This document shows, one piece after another, positions 37,313 through 48,424 of a DNA stretch of 64,000 nucleotides. The notes beneath the pieces are model-generated. The model did no database searches, was not told the DNA's origin, and was given only the letters and a program-made list of their open reading frames with translations. The stretch's first letter is position 1. The number at the start of each line of letters is the position of its first letter. A program made the translations under genes and the position numbers. This DNA is from Cryptomeria japonica (taxonomy: Eukaryota; Streptophyta; Pinopsida; Cupressales; Cupressaceae), in assembly GCF_030272615.1 (NCBI RefSeq), contig NC_081406.1, forward strand, positions 167,383,521 to 167,447,520, read 5' to 3'.

Positions 37313-37352
37313 AGATATTGATTTACCCCCCCCCCCCCCCCTCTCAGTATCT
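37313..37352 (+). promoter_or_regulatory. U5 stem-loop with a C16 tract, family X LTR
   Basis: AGATATTGA (37313-37321) pairs with TCAGTATCT (37344-37352), nine pairs including one G-U. The loop contains sixteen consecutive C. The LTR ends 24 bp later. Confidence 0.65.
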
Positions 37353-37381
37353 TTGGGAATATCATAAATCCTAACAACATC

Positions 37382-38419
37382 ATCCTTTGAGGTAACAAAG
37401 ATGTTTTATGCAAAGAATTTGCTGATCAGATGCAGTTAGAATTTGAAATGTCCATGCTTAGATAATTATCATATTTTATTGGTTTGCAAATATTACAATA
37501 GAATAAGGGCATATTCATTACACAAACCAAGTATGCTAAGGACATGTTGAAGAAATTTTAGATGGAAGACAACAAACTGGTTAATAGCCCCATGGTGACA
37601 GGATGCAAGTTGAGCAAAGATGATGAGTCACCTAGTGTTGATCAAACCTTGTATAGATTCATGATTGGAAGCTTGTTGTATCTTACAGCTTCAAGGCTTG
37701 ATATAGTTCAAGTTGTGTGTATGGTTGTAATATTTCAAGTAGTTCTTAAGAAATCATATGTCAATGTTGTAAGGAAGATATTCAAGTATTTCCAAGTAAC
37801 ACTCACTTATGGCTTATGGTATCCAAAGAAAGGAGATTTCACTTTGCAAACCTATACTAATATTGATTGGGTAGGTTACATAGATGATAGGAACAACACC
37901 AGTGGTGGAGATTTCTTCCTTAGAGATAGATTGGTCTCATGGCACAACAAGTTGTCGGATTCTATTTCACTATTAACTGCTGAAGAAGAGTATATTGCTA
38001 CTGTTACATGTTGCTCACAAGTCTTGTGGATGAAGAAAACTCTCAAGGACATTAAAATAGAGTTTTTGGATCTTATTCCCATCTTGTGTGACAACTCAAG
38101 TGCAATCAATATATCAAAGAACCTTGTCATGCATTCTAGGACAAAGCACATTGCAATCAAATATCATTTTCTTAGGGAAAAGGTTACAAAGAAAGAAGTG
38201 AAAGTTGAATATGTTTGTACTGGTGAGAAAATAGTTGATATCTTTACTAAGCCACTGCCCAAGGATAGCTTTGAGTACTTGAGACAAAAACCAGGTGTTG
38301 TCTCACCCTTCTTCTATTTTTATCATGTTGAGTTGAGGTCTATGGTTCAAAGGGACCATATTGTTTCTACACTTACCGCCTTGAACCTCGTGTACAGAGA
38401 TCTGAATTTTTGTAAGAAG
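37382..38419 (+). pseudogene. RT C-terminal and RNase H part of pol, element C
   Basis: Continues the RT after the family X insertion: the ADQMQLEFEMSML and YFIGLQI blocks, with stops until 37562, then 287 open codons with VDQTLYRFMIGSLLYLTASR, the RNase H blocks DDRNNTSGGDFF, SLLTAEEEY, CDNSSAINISKN, TKHIAIKYHFLREKV and VDIFTKPLP. The usual TDADWAG motif reads TNIDWVG, so one acidic residue is lost. The open frame runs about 35 codons past the usual C-terminus into the 3' UTR. Confidence 0.87.
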
Positions 38420-38652
38420 TATTGACATTGCTTTTTATATTGTAATAATGGTTCATCCAGCTACAATAAATAGAGGTCAAGAAGTTGTAAAGGAAATTGG
38501 AAGTTCCATTCATTTCTATAGAAAAGGGGCATTCATGTACAGTTCACAATTAGTTCCAACACCCTTTGCCATTATTGTCAAAGGATGAGAAAAACCAAAT
38601 AGTTGGAGAAATGGTCTATGAATCTTTCTACAACTGTGTTGACATTAATTCC

Positions 38653-38664
38653 AAAGGGGGAGAT
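38653..38664 (+). promoter_or_regulatory. polypurine tract of element C
   Basis: AAAGGGGGAGAT, directly followed by the 3' LTR start TGTTGGCATT at 38665. An upstream hairpin pairs CCCTTTG (38562-38568) with CAAAGGA (38579-38585). Confidence 0.85.
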
Positions 38665-38697
38665 TGTTGGCATTATTGTCATTAATGTCAAAAAGAT
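38665..38697 (+). mobile_element. stub of the 3' LTR of element C
   Basis: Only TGTTGGCATTATTG and about 20 further bases remain before a family F LTR takes over at 38698. I do not find the rest of this LTR to the right. Confidence 0.7.
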
Positions 38698-39389
38698 TGT
38701 TAGCAGCAATCAAGGAGGAAGACTATGAGAGGGGGGGTGAATTTGTCTTCACTGGATCTAAAAAATTAAACTTCAAAACAATAATTGATAAATTGAAGCA
38801 ATACTCAAATAACCAAATTAATAACACAACACACAACTCCAAATTTTTTGATGTGGAAAACCCGGTTAACAGAAAAACCATGGTGGGAACCTACCCACAG
38901 TAAGATGATACTCTATAGTAGTATGTGAAAATATTATAAAGGGGAATGCACATGCATTTAGGCACACCACCTAAAGCTCACTGCTCAAAAGATATTTGCC
39001 TAGATGGCTACAACCCTCAGTTAAGTCTCATTGACTTACAATATGATTCAGACTACAATCTAGAAGGAATGAACTGCAATGGTAGCATCTACAAATTCTT
39101 GAAGATAGTTTTGGTTAAGCATGATTGTCTACCCTACAACACCAAACTCATCTCAACACTTCGCTGAATGATATATCCTTGTTCACATATTCATATCTCC
39201 CTGATAATGCAGACACAATACCGACACACAAATTACATAAGCATCTTACCTATATATATAAATCATCAACCTTGATAACAAGGTCTGCTAAACCCTCAAA
39301 CCTCATCTTACAATTACAAAAATTGCATTGCACGATCAAAGATTGACCACTGGACCAATATTATGATTTACATTACATAACATGGACCT
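38698..39389 (-). mobile_element. LTR of family F (solo or truncated)
   Basis: The minus-strand LTR 3' end lies at 38698 (TGTTAGCAGC on the plus strand). The whole 692 bp aligns with 63309-64000, the 5' LTR of element F, with scattered changes. The hairpin here has the stem GAAGAC/GTCTTC. It probably continues to the right of 39389, but the comparison copy ends at the window edge. No second target duplication of AAGAT (38693-38697) was found, so the right end may be truncated. Confidence 0.8.
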
Positions 39390-42300
39390 AATTCGAATTC
39401 CCAAATGATCACATCCACTAGAAATCCCGCTAAGACCAACTGCAACATGCTTCACCACCAGAAATATCGCATAACATGAAAACCATCACCGATTCATAAA
39501 AATCACCAAAACTTGCACAACAATCAATCTGGATCACCAAAACAAATAGGACATGACTAGGAAACACCAACAAACATGCTAGAATAATCCAGAACAACTG
39601 CACCAATACCACCTTTCAAATCTTCATCGATCAACATCTAGAAGCTCAATGTGAGGGCCTACCCTGAGCCCATCATAGCGCTTCAATTATTTTCATGATA
39701 TACTTATTATTTGATACACTATTTTGATGCATTACAGATTTAGGTACTATTTGGTAGTTGAATTGATATAATTGGATATGATTTATCCCATCTTATGTTG
39801 ATTTCAGTACTTATGTTGATGATTATATGATACATTTATGCATGTCTTATGGATAGTTGATTTATATGATTCCTATGATGATACAATTGAGTAATTGATT
39901 TCATATGAATGGCTAGAAAAAATTATAATTGGATACTATCTTTATTGTTCTTTGATTTGGATCAATTTATGAGATGTTGTGAATTGGATGTTATGTGTCT
40001 GATGTGTATTACTTTTCATATACTTATATATGCATGTGGTTTTGGACTACTGATGTGTGAAATGAGATGTGCAGAAAATTAATCCATATGACCATGGAAA
40101 TACATGGAGAACTAAGGCCAAACCTATGTGTTATAGTAAAGACAAGGTTTGTCTATTTGGAGAGACAATACCTCATATGTGATGTGTTTAATTTTGTATT
40201 AGTGAATGCTTGAGTGTATGTTCAAATTTGTATTTGTTAATTTTAATTATTCCCTAAAAAGGACATGCCAAGTGTATTTTGTGATGAGTATTTTATGGTG
40301 TCACTTGACACTTGTGATTTGTTGTGAGTTGGCATATGACATGTCCTTAGGAGGAAAATTATGAAACCCAATGCATTTTTAAATATCTTCTAGTGGTCCC
40401 AAAAGACCACTTGGTTAGAGAGCCTTTAGTTTGGTCAAATCGAGTTTGACCCGTAGATAAACTTTAGGTAGATTTTTTGGGGGTCAAACTAACTCCTATG
40501 GTTGAGTTTAGGTCACTTTTGAAGGCTCAATTGATATACCTATGGGTAAGGGACATTTTTAGCCATGTAACCACTCACATGTGATTTCCAAGTCACTTTA
40601 GAAGTGGGTTTTCCAAGATTGGATGAAAATTCAGCTTTTTGAAGATTGACCCTTGGTAAGACAACCTTCCATTTCAGTGATTGATGCACTTCCCCACCTT
40701 ACACTTACCTTTTCAGTTTCAATTTATAGAAACCATGTAAGAGGTTGGGAAGACCAACCTATGGGATCTCACATCCTTTCCAAGAAAGTTGGAAAGTGTG
40801 AGGAGAGCCTACTTAGGAAAGAAATTCAAACTTGGAATTTTGATCACCCACCCTCCAATCTTGGAGACTAAGTTTTTGAGTAGGAATTTAGATTGAGGAA
40901 GGAAAATTTTGGTTAAGGAGACTTTTATGGGGGATTAGGTAGCTCTTCTACAACACACAGACCATTGGTAGGAGTAAAGGTTGGTGAAATTCTTTCTATA
41001 GCTTAGATGCATTCATGTTCTTTGTGTGCAAATCTGATTTTGTTGTGGATTTGAGTGTGCTTCTATATCTTTGAACTATGTTTTTGAGTTGTTATTAGTT
41101 GATTTTCATTTGGGATTTTTTGTATATATGTTCATGGGAGTCAAGACTAAACTCACCCTTGGGAGGGAAGAGTAGTCTTGGGGTGAAGGGTTTTGGGACA
41201 GTCTTTGGGTGTAGAGTCTCTCTTCTAGGAAGAGAGGGATAAACAAGGATCTTGGATCCTTGTTTATGTTATTTTTGTATAAAAAATTGGGGCTCATAAG
41301 GGAAGTTTTGGCTTGAAGCCTTTGGGGGTCATAAGAAATGTTTTTGGTCATGTGAGAGACCAAGTAGGAGGTTCTTTTAGCCTTGTGAAGGAATTTTAAT
41401 GTATTGTTTATATTATAGATCTCTCCTTAGATTCTTGGTCCACCTTCACCCCTTGTTTTGAGTCACTTGGTGACTATGTGCTTGCCTTGGGTTGGGAGTT
41501 AAGTGTGAAAATGTTTTCCCTTGTGAAATCTGAAAGTGTGTTTGTGTTTTGAGTATGATTGTATATCATTTGATTCTTAGTTCTCCTAGCTCAGGGGTGG
41601 CCTCTTGTAGGCCTAGGTTGGGAGGTGAGTCTCCATGGTCACAACCAAAGCTACATTTTATTGTAGGTTTGCAATATTTTTAGAGGATGGAGAAAAGAAA
41701 GACTTCTAAGTAGTTGTCAAAGTGTGATTGCAAGTGCACCTAATTGTTCATTTTCAGATTTATTTTCTTCTATTACATTTGGTTGTATTTCTAAAAAAGT
41801 TGTAAGAAGGAAAAAGACAATGAAATCCTTGTATTCAATGTATTTAAAAAAAAGTGTATTACTTCCTCTAGTTAGTTTATTCATTAACATATTAAGAGAA
41901 GTTAAAGATGTTCTATTTTCAGTTATAATTCCTTATTGAAGAAAATAAATAAAGAGTTTAAAATTTTAGATGTGTTTGAGTTGAATCATGTATTATTCTT
42001 CAAAAATAGTTGTAGATTTATTCTTGCAAAAGAGAAAAGTGAAAAGGAAAAGGAAATGGATTTAGATTCAATATATTTCTGTTAATAAGATTTTAATTCT
42101 GATATTAGTTAATCTAAGAGTGTAGATTTGAACAATAAATTAGCATTACATTCTTTCTCATGAAACTTAAATTATTAAACCTAAAAGTATATGTATATTA
42201 GCAGCATTTCTATTTTTTCAACCTCTAACAAATAAATCAGTTTAAAGGAAAGATTTAAATCAGTATGAAGAGATTTACATTTCACTATAGAAATTTGTTA

Positions 42301-42439
42301 AAATTATATATATATATATACAATTATTTCAAAACCACTATAATAGTAAACTTGAAAATGTGTTTAAAAAGAAACCAGAATGTAAAATAAACAGAAAATA
42401 ACACCATCTTTAATAAACATATACTTGAGCTTATATATA
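39390..42439. other. gene-free region, unidentified repeats
   Basis: About 3 kb. The first 250 bp may be the rest of the family F LTR. From about 39650 (TGTGAGGGCCTACCC) to 41700 the sequence is G- and T-rich and LTR-like, but no paired terminus or TSD could be shown. From 41700 to 42439 it is very A- and T-rich with short TA runs (about 42306-42322, 42432-42440). No open frame carries a recognisable domain. Confidence 0.45.
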
Positions 42440-44269
42440 TATTGGCATTGTATTGTCATTGATGTCAACTAGCTTAGTGCTCATTGGAATCAACCGGTAT
42501 TCAAGTTAGTGTCACTAGTATCAATGGAATGTTAACCAATGAGTAAGTATTGGAGATTGGTATGGTAAGTAATGTGTTGGCAGTGTGTTGTTACCAACCA
42601 GTAAGCATGTGATTGGTAAGAAAGCAAGTTTGAAATAATGAAGAAGGATAGGCAACCGGTATGTAGTTTTATTGATGACATTCAACAGGACTCCCATCTG
42701 AAAAAGATGTTGTCATAGGATAAAGAGAAGACTGACAGAGAGTGTGCTCAATCGGATCATATGTCTGGTTGAAGATGTGTTTGCTCAAACATGGAAATCA
42801 TATTGATGCAATACCAGAAGTAGAGAGCACAATGTAATGACAACTGGTTCTGACCTGTTATTGGTCAGCAAGTGACTTGGATCCTCTCCCACTAGGTGTT
42901 TGGCAGGTTAGGTTCATTGGTCTATTTACTCCCACTAGTTAGTGGTAATAATTATCTTATTCCACAACATACATGGGATACATTATAACCCTCTCGAATA
43001 AGACAGTCAAAGACGTTAAAGGCAGGTGATTGAAGGCTGACAATGGATGACCAAAGTGAAACATAAAGATGCCTCAAGTGTGTGAAAAGAGAGATATGCA
43101 CCAAATCAACAAGAGAAGGAATGATGAGCTACTAGGACAAAAAAGGAAGAGCAAGTTGTGATGAGTTTGTCACTTTGACAAACCAGTTGAGATGTGGTAT
43201 GAGCTGATGAAGGAAAAGGAAAGTGTTTGCATCTATAATCATAGATTTACTCTGGGATGCTAATTTCAACTGAGATGTAGATGTAGATTGATGCATAATA
43301 GTTGGAGATTGATGGCATGGAGTCATCAAGGTTATTACCGATATGCAAACAAGAGTGTAATCAATCGGTAAGTATGTCAATCAGCAAGTGAGAAAAAAGA
43401 CAAAGTGAAAGGCTCCCATCAGATGAAGATGTATATAATGACTTACTCCGGGTATATGTTGTGGATTGGCATGTTTGGACCAAGCTGATATAATGTAGCT
43501 GACAAAATAGGTGACTTCATGATAAGAAGGTTAACCGGTTAATGTATAACCAGTAGGGAAAGGAGATCGGTAGATGTATATTGGTAGTGCACATGGTCAG
43601 TGACTGAACTTGAACCGACATAGTCTATTGAGTTGGATGTTGAAAAAGTCACCATGTGGTCTCTAGGTGGCAAATGTATAGTGGTAGATGAAGGGTGCAT
43701 CAATGAGGTAGTTGTTGACTAAGTTCGCATTAATGTCAAGTGTGAAAATGATGGATCAGATGTAGAAGGTTGCAGCTCAAAATAGATCAAAGGAAAGAGA
43801 TCTAATTCTTTGACATCATGATCGATTCAGGGTGTCCAAGTGTAGCTCGGAGTAGGTGAAGGGAACTACGAGAACATTCATGGTGATTAACAAAAAGCAG
43901 GTCGACAAATAGGTCATAGTTTACTAAGTATAGAAAACGTGTACTGGAAGGATGAGTAATGGCGGTGATGCAGGATTGGTTAAAGGTTATCAATCATAGA
44001 GACAAGATTACATTTGATCTCATAAGCCTCATGGTCAGTAAAGAAAACCCTTGCGTGCCAAGGTTAAATTTATGTTTTTGTGAGAAAGCACAAAGATAAA
44101 TAGGTAGATCAAAGATATAAGTTGATGTTGTTGTGATGCCAGATGTAGGAGAATAGAATGTGAGTGTGCAAAAAGAATTAGTCAAAGTGAAAACTACAGA
44201 AGATCATAGGGATTGAGTGTTGGAAGGAGAACCGGTAAGAGAGCTTAACTAGTGAGGTTAAAGTAACCA
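42440..44269 (+). mobile_element. 5' LTR of element D, left part
   Basis: Starts TATTGGCATTG (TG now TA) and aligns with the 3' LTR from 53880 except for a 58-bp duplication present only there. It ends at the AACCA target of element E (44265-44269). It continues at 49874. Confidence 0.88.
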
Positions 44270-45005
44270 TGTTGGCATTTTGGCACTAAGTTGTCATTGA
44301 TGTCAACTGGTGGAGATTGAGCATAAAGGATAAAAGTATAAACCGGTCTGAAGGATGGTTGCTTGCTTATGATGAAGAGGCAGAATGTTAAAAGTTGTCT
44401 CACACCACCGGAGGTGAAGATGTGCAACTGGTAATGGATGTTCTACTAGTTAACAGAAGGAGAACACTCTACTGGCCAAGGGTCTTATTGTTATGTGTTT
44501 TTCAAACCAACTACGTATTGGTATGCCATGTCTTGATCAGTGTGATGCCATGTGGAGCTGAGTTGGCAAGTGTGTTGTGGTTGGTGAATCTTCATTGACA
44601 GGGTTCATGAAACATATAATCGCCATTAATGAAGGAACCACAAATCAAGGGATTGCATCTGACTGATTGAGGCTCAAGGAAGAAGAAATGACAAAGGAAG
44701 ATCAGGGAGAAATTGGCACTTGAATCAAGGCAAAGGAAATCTGATTCAGGACATTCTCATAAAGGAAACTTCTGGAACGCTTTCTGTGTCATCCGACTTC
44801 ATGACAGAAGATTTGATACATGATTGCCACTTTGAGAAAGACATGCATTGGATAACAAAAACCATGTACAGATGTAGTCTTCAAGGATAGGTGATTGATC
44901 CAAGAAAGGTGGGATTGGATCTCAAAAGATTGTGTCGAAGAGAGAATACCCTAACCGCTTAGATTTTTGAATGGCAATTCTGGTAGGAAAAAGTGAAACA
45001 AGTAA
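44270..45005 (+). mobile_element. truncated 5' LTR of element E
   Basis: Aligns with 48425-49159 of the 3' LTR (start TGTTGGCATTTTGGC) and stops at 'gaaacaagtaat'. The lost part includes the GGTTGG repeat, the hairpin and the PBS, so this copy could not have been reverse transcribed in its present form. Confidence 0.88.
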
Positions 45006-45136
45006 TATAAAATATAAAATCAAGAAAATGAAGATCAAGAATTTGGACACATAGAAAAGTTATGCAAAGTTATAATTGTCAAGAATTTGGACACATAGCA
45101 AAGTTATGCAAAAACAAGAAGATCAAGAAAATGAAG
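45006..45136 (+). repeat. deletion junction with templated duplications, element E
   Basis: The words 'caagaatttggacacatag' and 'aaagttatgcaaa' occur at about 45036-45070 and again at 45079-45112, and 'gatcaagaaaatgaag' at about 45017-45033 and 45121-45136. The first set looks copied from the flanking Gag sequence into the break between LTR and Gag, as in end joining with filler DNA. Confidence 0.65.
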
Positions 45137-48100
45137 AAAAATCCAGATCATGAACTGTTAACTGAACCTGAGCTGAATATAGCAGTTGACAAGAAGAAGG
45201 AAATTAAACCAGTTTGGGTTGAGAAAGAAAAGGAAAAGGTAGAATCGAGTCTCATAGTGTAGATTGCCTTGCATGTTGAAAGTAAAAATATATGGGTGGT
45301 AGATAATGGTTGCTCAAACCATATGACTGGTGACAAAAGGAAATACATTAAACTTGAAGATTGGAATGGTGGATCGGTAAGGTTTAGAGACAATTCCTCC
45401 ATCAAAATAAAGGGAAAAGAAACACTAAGCATTAATGGAAAACTAAAGGCACATGATGTATACTATGTGGAAGGCCTCAAACATAATCTGCTGAGTGTGA
45501 GTTAGATGTGTGACAAATGTTACAAATTCACCTTTGACTCAACCAGGTTCTAGATAAAGAAAGACGGTACTGGTAAAGTTGTGGCTGAAGGAAAGAGAAC
45601 TAATGGAAATGTTTAAAATCTGAAGGAATGCTATGAATCCCAATGTATGTTAGGACAAGTAGATGAAAGTTGGTTGTGGCACAAAAGATTAGGCCACATA
45701 AATTTTGATAACTTAGTTGCAATAAGCAAAAAGGAGTGTTTGAGGAATATTCCACTCATCATCAAATCGGTAAACACATTCTGTGATGAATGTGTAAAAG
45801 GTAAGAAAATGAAAGTGAGTTTCAGGATAAAGGAGCACAACACCTCCAAGCCACTTGAAATTGTGCATACAGATCTGTGTGGTCCAACTAGAACAAGATC
45901 ACTTGCCCGTGAAAGCTACTTCATGCTCTTCATTGATGACTACTCAAGGATGACATGGGTAACCTTTCTGCAAGATAAATCACAAGCATTTGAAAGATTC
46001 AAGATCTTTCGGAAGATGGTAGAAAAGGAAAGTGGGTACAAATTAAAATGCCTAAGATCAGACAGGGGTGGAGAGTTCACATCAAATAAATTTGAAGATT
46101 ATTGTGAAAAACATGGAATTAGAAGGCAATACTCTACTTCTAGAACACCACAAAAAAATTGAGTGGTAGAAAGGAAGAACAGGACAGTCAAAGAGATGGG
46201 CAGAACCATGTTGAATGAGGCTAGTCTTCCTGATAATTATTGGAAAGAAGTTGTGCATATTGTTGCATACACTTTGAACCAGGTTCAATTAAGAAGAAAC
46301 AACAAGATGACACCTTATGAGCTATGGTATGACCGGAAGCCATCAGTCAAATATTTCAAAGTATTTGGAAGCAAGTGCTTCATTAAGAAAGATATGGATG
46401 GTTTGGGATGTTTTGACTCTAGGATTGATGAAGGGATCTTCCTTGGTTACTCATCTAATAGAAAAACCTACAAATGCTACAATAAAAGACTAAGAAGAGT
46501 TGTTGAAAGTGTGCATGTAAGAGTTGATGAAGATATGCACATAGGATCTCAACCATAGGTTAACTAGTATGATGACTCCGGTGATGAATATTATGAAGCT
46601 CAGACAGAAACTGAACCAGAGGTAGCATCCCAGAAGGTTCCCAACTGGTATGTACAATTGAATCACCCAGAAGAGAAAATTATGGGGAATAAGAATGATG
46701 GTGTGCAGACTAGAAGAAGACTTGCTCGGAATGATGAACAAGTCAACCTATACCTCATGACTGAAGTTGAACCCAAAAATTTCATTGAGGCTAGCAAGAG
46801 ACAAGAATGGATGGATGCCATGGAAGAAGAACTACACTAGATTGAGAAGAACAAGACTTGGGAGTTAGTCCCTAGACTAGAAGACAAGAATATCATTGGT
46901 ACAAAGTGGGTCTACCAGAAGAAAATGAATCAAGAAGGTAAGATTATAAGTCATAAAGCTAGACTAGTGTGCAAAGGATACTCTCAAGTAGAGGAGATTG
47001 ACTTTGAAGAAACATTTGCACCAGTGGCTAGACTAGAAGCAATTAGGATGTTTCTAGCTTACTCTGCCTACAAGGGCTATAAAGTATACCAAATGGATGT
47101 AAAATCTTCTTTTCTTAAAGGAAATTTGGAAGAAGTATACATGGAGCAATTGGAAGTATTTCTACTACATGATGATGAGACATTTGTGTGTCGGTTAAAA
47201 AAGACTTTGTATGGTTTGAAGCAAGCTCCTAGAGAAGGGTACTCAAGATTAGATCAGTATCTGAAGGAGAAAGGATTCAAAAAGGGAAGTGTTGACAACA
47301 ATTTGTACATATGGAAAAATGGGAATCACATGAGTATTGTGGTAGTGTATGTAGATGACATCATCTTTGGCAGAAACAAGGATACTCTTTGCAGAGAGTT
47401 TGTTGATCAGATGCAGTCAAAATTTGAGATGTCAATGCTTGGTGAATTAACATACTTCCTTGGCTTGCAGATACTATAGAAAGATAAAGGAATATTTATC
47501 TCACAGGTCAAGTATGCAAAGGAGATGTTGAAGAAATTCCAATTGGAAGATTGCAAACTGGTAAGTACTCCCATGGTGAGTGATAGAAAATTGAGTAAGA
47601 ATGATGAATCACCGATAGTGGATCAAACTTTGTTCAGATCCATGATAGGAAATCTACTGTATCTAACTGCTTCAAGAATGGATATAGTTCAGGTAGTATG
47701 CATGGTAGCCAGATTCCAAGCTACACCAAAGCAGTCACACATGAATGTTGTTAGCAGAATTTTTAGGTACCTACAAGGAACGCTTAGCTATGGTTTGTGG
47801 TATCCTAAACAGGGAGATTTTATCTTGGAAGCATACATGGATGCCAATTGGGTAGGATGCGTTGATGATAGAAAGAGCACAAGCGATGGTGCATTCTTTC
47901 TAGGCGACCGGTTGGTCTCTTGGTATAGCAAAAAGCAAGACTCAGTCTCCTTATCTACTACTGATGCTGAGTACATTGTTGTTTAGGTGCTTTGGATGAA
48001 GCAGACTCTCAAAGATATATAGGTGGACATCACTGAACCTATTCTCATTTGATGTGACAATTCAAGTGCAATCAACATAGCAAAGAATCTGGTCATGCAT

Positions 48101-48281
48101 TCCAGAACAAAACATATTGCAATCAAATATCACTTTCTCTGAGAGAAGGTTGAAGGGCAGGAGGTAAGGATGGACTATGTTCCTATTGGTGAACAATTAG
48201 TAGACATTTTCACCAAACCGCTACCGATAAGCATATTTGAATACCTCTGACACAAGCTCGGAGTTATGTCTTCTTCCTAGG
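45062..48281 (+). pseudogene. Gag end and complete pol, element E
   Basis: One frame throughout with no frameshift, broken only by in-frame stops (about 14). Order: last zinc knuckle (CQEFGHIAKLC), protease WVVDNGCSNHM (45293-45325) in which the DSG triad is DNG, integrase with HTDLCGP (Asp 45872), SDRGGEF (Asp 46061) and VVERKN (Glu 46169; the preceding Gly is a TGA at 46160), RT with [45 protein letters not shown] and intact YVDD (47348-47359), and RNase H with DANWVG, DDRKSTSDGAFF, a small in-frame deletion at the AEYIVV block, and VDIFTKPLP. Nine of the stops are TAG, mostly at positions where relatives have Gln. Confidence 0.92.
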
Positions 48282-48315
48282 AAGATTTTATATGACTTAG
48301 GGGGAGTTTGGTATG

Positions 48316-48424
48316 AGTCAAAGGGGGAGTGCACAAGTACCCTTTGTCATTATGTCAAAGGGGGAGAAATGCACCTATTTGGAGTGGATTGTGAGAAGTT
48401 GACATCAATGCCAAAGGGGGAGAT
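48316..48424 (+). promoter_or_regulatory. PPT of element E with two upstream copies
   Basis: The terminal PPT is AAAGGGGGAGAT (48413-48424), abutting the LTR start at 48425. AAAGGGGGAG also occurs at 48320 and 48357. The middle copy can pair as a hairpin: CCCTTTG (48340-48346) with CAAAGGG (48356-48362). Confidence 0.75.

Larger units (their letters stand above)
32178..37376 (+). mobile_element. solo LTR of family X with a nested insertion
   Basis: Starts TGTTGGAATTGCACAC and ends AATCCTAACA. It sits in the YVDD region of element C's RT, with flanks ACATT (32173-32177) and ACATC (37377-37381), a TSD with one mismatch. Without the nested 4.37-kb insert (and one copy of its TSD) the LTR is about 821 bp, close to the 796-bp family X LTR at 9276. 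Its 3' half (36630-37376) has the conserved TTTTTTCCC/GGGTTTCC pair (about 37152-37176) and the hairpin AGATATTGA/TCAGTATCT. Confidence 0.82.
23841..38697 (+). mobile_element. copia element C, with four later insertions
   Basis: Plus-strand copia element: 5' LTR (from the gap to about 26275), PBS (26279-26290), Gag (26352 to about 28440), protease (to 28816), a 1.58-kb insertion (28817-30394), integrase and RT (30401-32177), family X LTR with a nested insertion (32178-37376), RT end and RNase H (37382-38419), PPT (38653-38664), and only 33 bp of 3' LTR (38665-38697) before a family F LTR. Most of pol stays in a single frame, so the decay is mainly by stops and insertions. No TSD can be found because both outer ends are lost. 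Confidence 0.82.

Noticed and set aside
39650-41700. Possible Gypsy-type solo LTR starting TGTGAGGGCC
   Set aside because: No matching terminus or target duplication could be shown, so it is left unassigned.
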